Source: Nocardia beijingensis NBRC 16342 (GTDB lineage Bacteria > Actinomycetota > Actinomycetes > Mycobacteriales > Mycobacteriaceae). From it: a stretch of 64,000 nt of DNA. Positions 55,156-61,556 of this stretch are shown here, in pieces (the stretch's first letter is position 1; the number at the start of each line of letters is the position of its first letter). The DNA is taken from assembly GCF_001612785.1 (NCBI RefSeq), contig NZ_BDBC01000015.1, positions 186,001-250,000 of the forward strand, given 5' to 3'. The translations under genes were made by a program, and so were the position numbers. The notes beneath the pieces were generated by a model. The model saw only the letters and a program-made list of their open reading frames with translations. It was not told where the DNA came from and searched no databases.

Positions 55156-56137
55156 ATCCGGCGTCAAGGGACTTCCGCCTCTCGTCGGCCATTCGCAGCA
55201 CCATGGCCGCCGTCGCCGCGCCGTACGCGCGGCTGGCCGCGGCAGGCCGGACCGCGGGATAGTTGGAGCGATGCGTGACGACCACCCCGCTGGGCAGGGT
55301 GACCGTCCGGTCCGGCACGGTCGCCACACAGTTGCCACCCGCCTTGGCCACCAGGTCGACGATCACCGTCCCCGAGCCGAGCAGATCGAGCGCCGCCCGC
55401 CCGAGCAAGCGAGGCGCCGGAGAACCACGATGCACGGCCGTGCAGACCACCAGGTCGGGCGGCGTCGCGGTGAGCGCGTCCAGCAGCGCCGCGTTGTCGT
55501 CCCGATTCGGCAGGAACTCCCCCGCGCCCGCCTCGACCGCGGCGGCCCGCTGTGCGGGGCGATTGCCGACAGCCGTCGGCCGCTCGTCGCCGAACGTGCG
55601 CGCGGCCCCGATGGCGGCGAGCCCCGCGGCTCCGCACCCCAACACGAGAGCACGGACCGGGCGGGTGCGCCGCGCCGGAGCGAGCAGTCGCCTGCCTTCG
55701 GCGTACCCCACCGCGCCCGCGATCCGGCTCATGGTGGACAGCGCGTCGAACTCGGTGGTCGACGCGTCGCGTGGCACCGCGTCGAACGCCACCGACGCGA
55801 CGCCGCGACGGCGCAACCGGTCGATCTCGTCGCGACGGTGGTGCGGATCCTGGAAGCCGAGCAGCGTGGTCCCCGGGCGCAGCGGCATCGAATCGAGGTC
55901 GAACGCAGGCGGTTTCACCCAAACGACGATGCCCGAGCGCTCGAACACCGCCGCGCGATCCTCGACGACGACCGCACCCGACGCGCGGTATTCCTCGTCC
56001 GGGAATCCCGCACCCCGCCCCGCGCCCTGCTGCACGAGGACGCGCAGGCCCGCCGCCGACAGCGTGCGCACCCCCTCCGGGGTGAGCGCCACGCGCGTCT
56101 CCCGTGGCGCGGTCTCACGCAGCACTCCGACGATCAC
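55154..56137 (-). CDS. Stand-alone PntA-like / alanine-dehydrogenase-fold protein
   Basis: A 327-residue AlaDH/PNT-fold protein. The N-terminal lobe keeps Arg15 and Lys75 at the numbering of alanine dehydrogenase. The usual catalytic His96 is replaced by Gln (LLGFQDP). The NAD site is VLGCGAAGLAAIGAA, and the C-terminal VIVDLVAKAGGNCVATVP block resembles domain I of the transhydrogenase alpha subunit. There are no transmembrane helices and no pntB here. It is shorter than alanine dehydrogenase (about 371). Its ATG overlaps the aminotransferase stop, so it is the last gene of a coupled operon. Reaction unknown. Confidence 0.8.
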   Translation of the reverse strand: MIVGVLRETAPRETRVALTPEGVRTLSAAGLRVLVQQGAGRGAGFPDEEYRASGAVVVEDRAAVFERSGIVVWVKPPAFDLDSMPLRPGTTLLGFQDPHHRRDEIDRLRRRGVASVAFDAVPRDASTTEFDALSTMSRIAGAVGYAEGRRLLAPARRTRPVRALVLGCGAAGLAAIGAARTFGDERPTAVGNRPAQRAAAVEAGAGEFLPNRDDNAALLDALTATPPDLVVCTAVHRGSPAPRLLGRAALDLLGSGTVIVDLVAKAGGNCVATVPDRTVTLPSGVVVTHRSNYPAVRPAAASRAYGAATAAMVLRMADERRKSLDAG

Positions 56138-57573
56138 CGCGCGGCCCCCGGCTCCGGCGCCAGCGCGGTCAGGCCGCGATCGGCGAGCGCGTCGCGGTAG
56201 GTGAGCCCGCCGAGGACGGCGTGGATCAATTGCTCCAGCCGGTCGAAGAGTTCATCGATCAAATCGGGCGACTCGTGCCGAGGCGCTTTGCGCGGAGCGA
56301 GGACGTTCAACCGGACGCCGGGACGCGGCGAACCCGTCCGGTCCAGCGCGACGCTGTCCACGCCTGCCACGGCGAGCAACAGGTCCTCCACCTGCGCGCT
56401 CGTGCGCACCCCGGCCTGGTCGAGCAGCGCGCGATCGAACACCACCGAGACGAACATGCCCTCCGGGTTGCCCAGTGGTCGCAGCGCGTCGGTTCCCAGC
56501 CGGGTGTTGATCGCGGCGATGTGCCCGCATGCCCGCTCGATCTGCGCGCGCATCAGCGCGTGATTGCGGTCGAAGTAGTCGTCGGCGGTGTGCTCGAGGA
56601 TCGCGCGCGCCAGATGGGTGGTCTCGCGCTGGAACGAGATGGTGAGCCGCTCGCGGATCCGCGCAAGCCACGCGCTGTCGCCGGTGCAGGCCGCACCCAT
56701 CTTGCACGGACCGAAGGCGTTGTAGGCCTTGGAGTTCCCCGTGACGGTCAGCACCACGTCGTACAGCCGCCGGGCGCCGTGCGCGGTCTCCACGTGCAGT
56801 GCCGCGATCGGGATGTGCGCGGCCACCAGCCGATCGAAGGCCATGTCGCAGATCACCGGAACACCGCAGTCGAGCAGCACCTGTCCGAGTTCGGCCAGCT
56901 CGGCCGCCGTGTAGTCGACGACGACGGGGTTGCCCGGCAAGGTGAGCAGCACGCCGCACAGCTCACCCGTCGCGCGCAATTCCGCGAGGCAGCGGGCCAG
57001 CCGGGCGGGATCGATCTTGAACGCGTCATCCGGAGCCACCGGGCAGGAGACGATCCGTAAGCCGAATTTCTCCACGTGAATGCTGGAACTCTTGTAGAAG
57101 CCCTCCGGACACACGATCACCCCGCCCGGCTTGGCCAGGGTGGCCACCGCCTCCTCGAGCAGCATCGTGCTCGAGTACGGGCAGACGATCACCTCCTCCG
57201 GGCGCACCCGGACGCCCGGCACTCCTTCCACCGGATGCGACAGGCGCTCGAACAACTTGCGGGCCGCGAGTTCGCGCAGGATCAGCGGCTGCCGCTTGTC
57301 GTAGAGCCTGCCGTCGAGATACTCGGCCGAGGGCGCGATGTGCAGGCTTTCGCGCCAGGCCCGGTCCAGCGCCGCGATCGCATGCGCGTCCGGGGCACGA
57401 CCGGTCTCACCGTGGTAGGCGTCGATGACGCCCGAGTACCGGCGGCCAGCGGTCCCGGCGAACCAGGTGTCCCGCGAAACGTGGCCGCGCACTTCACGTT
57501 TCCTGGCCTCGGAGCGATTGGTCAGCGTCGCCAGGTCGGCGAGCGGATCGGTGAGCACCTGGCTCTGAGTCAC
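56134..57573 (-). CDS. PLP-dependent class I/II aminotransferase family protein
   Basis: A 479-residue fold-type I aminotransferase. The large domain has the small-molecule contact NPVVVDYTAAEL, the cofactor Asp region VICDMAFDRL and the Schiff-base lysine in GNSKAYNAFGPCKMGA. The C-terminal domain ends near APRKAPRHESPDLIDELFDRL. An N-terminal extension of about 90 residues precedes the core. GTG 57573 overlaps the stop of the XRE regulator gene (GTGA), and its own stop overlaps the PntA-like gene. Amino donor and acceptor cannot be deduced. Confidence 0.88.
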   Translation of the reverse strand: MTQSQVLTDPLADLATLTNRSEARKREVRGHVSRDTWFAGTAGRRYSGVIDAYHGETGRAPDAHAIAALDRAWRESLHIAPSAEYLDGRLYDKRQPLILRELAARKLFERLSHPVEGVPGVRVRPEEVIVCPYSSTMLLEEAVATLAKPGGVIVCPEGFYKSSSIHVEKFGLRIVSCPVAPDDAFKIDPARLARCLAELRATGELCGVLLTLPGNPVVVDYTAAELAELGQVLLDCGVPVICDMAFDRLVAAHIPIAALHVETAHGARRLYDVVLTVTGNSKAYNAFGPCKMGAACTGDSAWLARIRERLTISFQRETTHLARAILEHTADDYFDRNHALMRAQIERACGHIAAINTRLGTDALRPLGNPEGMFVSVVFDRALLDQAGVRTSAQVEDLLLAVAGVDSVALDRTGSPRPGVRLNVLAPRKAPRHESPDLIDELFDRLEQLIHAVLGGLTYRDALADRGLTALAPEPGAAR

Positions 57574-58619
57574 GGAACCTCGCCTTCTGAAGAGTCTCCC
57601 GGTGCGGGCATGGCGTTCCACCTCTCCTCGAGTGCGGCGCGGAACAGGCTGCGGCAGTTGCCCTCGGTGAGTCGTTCGAACTGCGCCAGCGGCGGCTGCG
57701 TGACGATCTGGTCCACCACGATGGCCGTGCCGGCGCGCCTGAGGTCGTAGAGCTTCTCGAAACGGCGGACCGCGAACGCGACGTCGTGCTTCAGCGCGGA
57801 GAAACGCGTCGCGACCCTGGCCTGGCGGGAGTAGTCGTACTCGCCCACGGCGACATAGCGGTCGTCGACCACGAGCATGCTCTGCGCGTTGCGGGCGTAC
57901 TCGCGCTTGACCAGCACGCTTTCCACGCCCGATCGGGCTTGCTTCCATAATTTGTCGTCATAGGGCCAGACATCCGAGATGTCGTCGAGCACATACATCC
58001 GCCGCACATCGATCTTCGGTGGATGGGTCTGGTCGGCCAGGCGCAGAATCGCCGCGTGATAGTCGTCGCCGACGTCGCCGCCGATCGTGCCCAGGTCCGC
58101 GGTGTGGATCGCCCGCACCGACGTGGTGGCCTGCTCCAGGATCGTCAGCCAGTCGGTGACGGTATTCCATTCCCACACCGTGGCGCTGCGCGAGGGGATC
58201 TGCGCGAGGATCTCCTCGGCGCGCTCCAGCTGCCGATCGGCGACCAAGCGCAGCGGCTCGATCTCCGCCCGCGCTCCGGAGGCGTCGATCAGGCTCTGCG
58301 CGATACTCAGTGCGCGCGAGACCAATTCGGGATCTTTGCCCAGCAGGACGTTGAATCGCATCCGCAGGTCGTAGTAGGCGCTGCTGGTCGGATCGGTCGC
58401 CGGATCGGCGCTGCCGTCGGTCGGCAGCTCCGAGCCGAGCGCCAGACTCAGGCGTTCGCGCAGCGCGAGCGGCGGAATCCGGCTACCGTTCTCGATCTGC
58501 TGAATCAGGCTGCGGGAGCAGCCCGCTCTGGTCGCGAGCGACGCCTGGGTGTAACCGCGCTCTAGTCGTAGCCTGCGGACCAGGGTGCCGACCTGCTCAT
58601 CCGAGCCCGAGTCAACCAT
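57570..58619 (-). CDS. XRE family regulator with large C-terminal sensor-like domain
   Basis: A 349-residue protein. The N-terminal 60 residues are a Cro/CI-type helix-turn-helix (LVRRLRLERGYTQASLATRAGCSRSLIQQIENGSRIPPLALRERL). The rest is unassigned: a helical linker around 90-140 and a domain (about 155-310) with DVRRMYVLDDISDVWPYDD and VVDDRYVAVGEYDYSRQARV, reminiscent of phospholipase-D-like sensor regions. It heads an operon with the aminotransferase and PntA-like genes, each coupled by 4-bp overlaps, and probably regulates them. Ligand unknown. Confidence 0.82.
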   Translation of the reverse strand: MVDSGSDEQVGTLVRRLRLERGYTQASLATRAGCSRSLIQQIENGSRIPPLALRERLSLALGSELPTDGSADPATDPTSSAYYDLRMRFNVLLGKDPELVSRALSIAQSLIDASGARAEIEPLRLVADRQLERAEEILAQIPSRSATVWEWNTVTDWLTILEQATTSVRAIHTADLGTIGGDVGDDYHAAILRLADQTHPPKIDVRRMYVLDDISDVWPYDDKLWKQARSGVESVLVKREYARNAQSMLVVDDRYVAVGEYDYSRQARVATRFSALKHDVAFAVRRFEKLYDLRRAGTAIVVDQIVTQPPLAQFERLTEGNCRSLFRAALEERWNAMPAPGDSSEGEVP

Positions 58620-59257
58620 CCCGCGCCTCCCATCCTGCGCCCTGCGTACGCATGCTCACGGAGTATCACGATGCGACATTTTAGTCATCAAGTGGCAAGC
58701 GGTGTCGGATGAATCGCGTACGCCGAATTTCGTTGTCAACCAGCAATGCGGCCCCGGCATCGATTCGCCAGCGCCGTGCGTTCGAGGCTTGCCACATGCG
58801 CTTGCGAACACGCTCTACCGATTCCGCCCGCGAGCCATGCAGGCTTTTTCCGCCGATTATCGACAAGTATTGAGCTGCACGACTTTTGCGAAGCATAAAG
58901 GCTCACAAAATATCATCACGAAGCGCTAAAGCTTCATTGACAGCATGAGGTGTCACTACCTAGCCTTGTTCTCGAAGCCACCGCAATTCCCTGTCGCCAG
59001 CGGGTTTTTCCCACCTGCCGAGCCCGGTGGCTCGACAACTCTAGGAGGTGCCGGATACGGATACCTCGTCACCGCGCGTACGCCAGGCGTGACCATCCCG
59101 CCTACCGCGCTCGCGCCGGTCTCCCGACACATTCGAGCACCGAGTAATTCAGGCACGGACGAAGCCACCGCGTACGGGCCGTGGCCGAGCGCGGTCACCG
59201 CACTCCCGGCCGGCGGCGGTTCCGCGCCACCCGCACGAGAGTGAATGAGAGCGGATC
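58620..59257. other. Divergent intergenic region before the ESX effector locus
   Basis: About 640 bases of partly lower GC. It should contain the promoter of the XRE operon on the minus strand. A plus-strand promoter-like pair is listed separately. A 99-codon open frame at 58945 has no ribosome binding site and was not called. Confidence 0.5.
58937..58966 (+). promoter_or_regulatory. Promoter-like element
   Basis: TTGACA (58937-58942) and TAGCCT (58961-58966) separated by 18 bases resemble a housekeeping sigma-70-type promoter directed toward the genes starting at 59258. Confidence 0.35.
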
Positions 59258-59581
59258 ATGGCACTCCACATCACCGATTCGATCATCACCAGCGACATCA
59301 CACCGGAAACCGCACGGCTGCTTTCCTCCTGCGCATCCTGGGAACTCAGCTGGTTGCCCACGGTCGCCCTCAGTCGCGAGCAAGCGGTCAGCGGGATGGT
59401 GCTCGACGAAATGCTCAGCGACCCAGGCACACTCACCAGCGACCTCGCCCTCGAACTGGCCGCCATCCGTGCCGCCGACCTGAGCCTCACCTTGCGTGAC
59501 GTGCTGCTGCGGCTGTACGTCCGCATCACCGAACGCGACAACGAAGCGACCTGCCGCGCCCGCCCGCCCCTGGTCGCCTGA
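59258..59581 (+). CDS. Small hypothetical protein
   Basis: A 107-residue helical protein: LLSSCASWELSWLPTVALSREQAVSGMVLDEML and LALELAAIRAADLSLTLRDVLLRLYVRI. The W-x-LSWLP...L-x-R-x-QA pattern is seen in small actinobacterial proteins of unknown function. GAGAG is 6-7 bases upstream of the ATG. It lies 240 bases before the ESX effector genes; a functional link with them is possible but not shown. Confidence 0.65.
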   Translation: MALHITDSIITSDITPETARLLSSCASWELSWLPTVALSREQAVSGMVLDEMLSDPGTLTSDLALELAAIRAADLSLTLRDVLLRLYVRITERDNEATCRARPPLVA

Positions 59582-59822
59582 CACGCCAGGGGCGTTGCGT
59601 TCACCGGCGGCAGGTCCGTACGACCGGCATACCGACGGCGAACGATCGGCATGCGTCGGCCACTGGGCGCGCAGCCGTGTGTCGCGCGGCCCCCGGTCAG
59701 CACGGTGGGATCGGTCGCCATTCGTTCCCAACTCTGAGAACAGAGGACGCGGGGTGGACGCGCTTCGAGGGGACAATGTCTTCTCTCGGTGTCGTTGACG
59801 CAGGTGAAGGGTTTGCCGGGAC

Positions 59823-61556
59823 ATGGGTCGAGCGTTGCGGGTGGACACGGACCTGCTGCGAGCGCTGACCCCGGAACTCGCCGCCATCGCCGACACCGCG
59901 CAGGAGGAACTCACCCGCCTGAAGGAAAGACTGGCCGCGGAGGGCCACTGCTGGGGCGACGACGAGCCGGGCCGGGCCTTCGGCGACAGCTACGAGCCCG
60001 CGGCCGACAAGGGGATCACCGGCTTCGAGAACCTGGTGCACAATCTGCACGGGATGAGCAGCAGCGTCGCCGACGCGGGTGAGGTCTTGCGGGACCAGGA
60101 CCGGAACATCGGCTCCCAGTTCCGCAAAAAGAATCCGTTCGACTCCGGCCCGGTCGGCAACAGTCCGTACGACCAGCCCCTGGCGCAAGAACCGGCTCCG
60201 TCGCCAACCCCAACGCCGATTGCCGCTCAACCCGATCCGGCTCCTGGCACCACCGCGCCCACCTCGTCGGACGACCCGACGGTCCGGTCCGTCCCCACCG
60301 CTCAGGCCGCCGACCCCACCGCTCCGGCGAGCGACCCCACCGCCACGCGGGGCACCGGACAGCCCAGCTATCAGCCGACCGGCGACCCGTTCGGGCCCGG
60401 CTCGGCGAACCCCGGCGACTACGGCCCAGCCGGCGATGCCGACTCTTCCGGACAGCCGTCCTCCACCTCGACTCCCTCCGTCCAGGACCGAGCCACGCCG
60501 GCCGCCCGAGACGCCGCGCCGACCGGGCGACCCCCGTCCGCACCGGCCACCACCACCACGCCGACCGCCGCCGACTCGTCCCCCGCGGCGACACCCAAAC
60601 CCGGCGCATCCGGCCCGGCGGCCGTCCAGCGGACGCCGGAGAGCCGATGGACGAGGCCACCCACCGAATCGCCGTGGATACGGAACGCGCCCGGCACACC
60701 CTGGTCGCGAAACGACGGCGGTCGATCGCCGGGTCAGGTCTTTCCGCCACGCCGCAAGGGGCCTCGGCCCGACGCGGGCGAGCCGGTCGCACCGGGCAAG
60801 GACCGGAAAACGCGCAAGCCGAAACCCGCGCCCGCGGAAGCGAAGCACTCCCGCATACGGACCGATCCCGGCGCCGTGGCCGCCGCACGGGCGCTCGCCG
60901 CCCGCCATGGCCTCCGGATCGCCGGATTCGAAGACTCCGGTGTGTCGAGACGCACGGTGGACGAGATCGCCGCGGCCATCGACGGAATCCTCGGCAAATA
61001 CCCCTTCATCGAGCTGTCCGGTATCGAGATCACCGACCTGCGGGACGGCACGGTGTCGCGCGTGGTGCCGAATCGCGCGCCCGACGACACGGTTGACGCG
61101 GTCACCGGTGGGTGGATCCTGCTCGACCGGGTGGTGGTGGCGAATCCGGCCCTGCTCGCCGAAAAGGTCGAGGCCGCGGTTCGGGCGGGTGCACGTGTGG
61201 CCGGTCCAGCGGACCAGCCGATGTATGCCACCATCGTGCGCGACCTCGGCCGGATACTCGAGGCGGCGGCCGGTCCCCATGTGCGGCAGTCGGCGCAACG
61301 GTCGTTGCTCATGGAGTACCGGCGCATCAGCGGACCGTGGGATCGCGGCGACACGCTGGCCGCGATCGTGTGCGGTTATCGGCAGTGGCGCGCCCAACTG
61401 GTCCGCGCCTGTTTCTCCGGTGACCGCTTCGATCCCCGCGCGGCCGTGGTGGAAGCCTTCACCGAAGTCGAACTACGCGGCGAGAGCGCATGCGGGCCCG
61501 CGAAAGTGCTGCACCGACTGGCGATCGAGCACGCCCGCGGACAGTCGAGCGCCTGA
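59823..61556 (+). CDS. WXG100-like type VII secretion protein with degenerate zincin-like domain
   Basis: A 577-residue protein. Residues 1-105 form a helical WXG100-like domain with WGDDEPGRAFGDSYEPAADK in the turn, a mark of ESX substrates. Residues 105-320 are a Pro/Thr/Ser-rich disordered linker. Residues about 335-560 form a globular domain with HGLRIAGFEDSGVSRRTVDEI and IELSGIEITDLRDG. At 467-479 the sequence is MYATIVRDLGRIL, where related actinobacterial domains would show HExxH: Arg473, Asp474 and Arg477 replace the key residues. EAFTEVELRG (544 on) aligns with the downstream acidic segment. Its TGA overlaps the next gene's ATG. Confidence 0.75.
   Translation: MGRALRVDTDLLRALTPELAAIADTAQEELTRLKERLAAEGHCWGDDEPGRAFGDSYEPAADKGITGFENLVHNLHGMSSSVADAGEVLRDQDRNIGSQFRKKNPFDSGPVGNSPYDQPLAQEPAPSPTPTPIAAQPDPAPGTTAPTSSDDPTVRSVPTAQAADPTAPASDPTATRGTGQPSYQPTGDPFGPGSANPGDYGPAGDADSSGQPSSTSTPSVQDRATPAARDAAPTGRPPSAPATTTTPTAADSSPAATPKPGASGPAAVQRTPESRWTRPPTESPWIRNAPGTPWSRNDGGRSPGQVFPPRRKGPRPDAGEPVAPGKDRKTRKPKPAPAEAKHSRIRTDPGAVAAARALAARHGLRIAGFEDSGVSRRTVDEIAAAIDGILGKYPFIELSGIEITDLRDGTVSRVVPNRAPDDTVDAVTGGWILLDRVVVANPALLAEKVEAAVRAGARVAGPADQPMYATIVRDLGRILEAAAGPHVRQSAQRSLLMEYRRISGPWDRGDTLAAIVCGYRQWRAQLVRACFSGDRFDPRAAVVEAFTEVELRGESACGPAKVLHRLAIEHARGQSSA

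Noticed and set aside
55154..56137. Annotation as alanine dehydrogenase (ald)
   Set aside because: The catalytic His at position 96 is Gln, the protein is about 45 residues shorter, and the C-terminal block is closer to transhydrogenase domain I.
58945..59244. 99-codon plus-strand open frame
   Set aside because: No ribosome binding site, Pro/Gly-rich composition without motifs, and overlap with the promoter-like element region.
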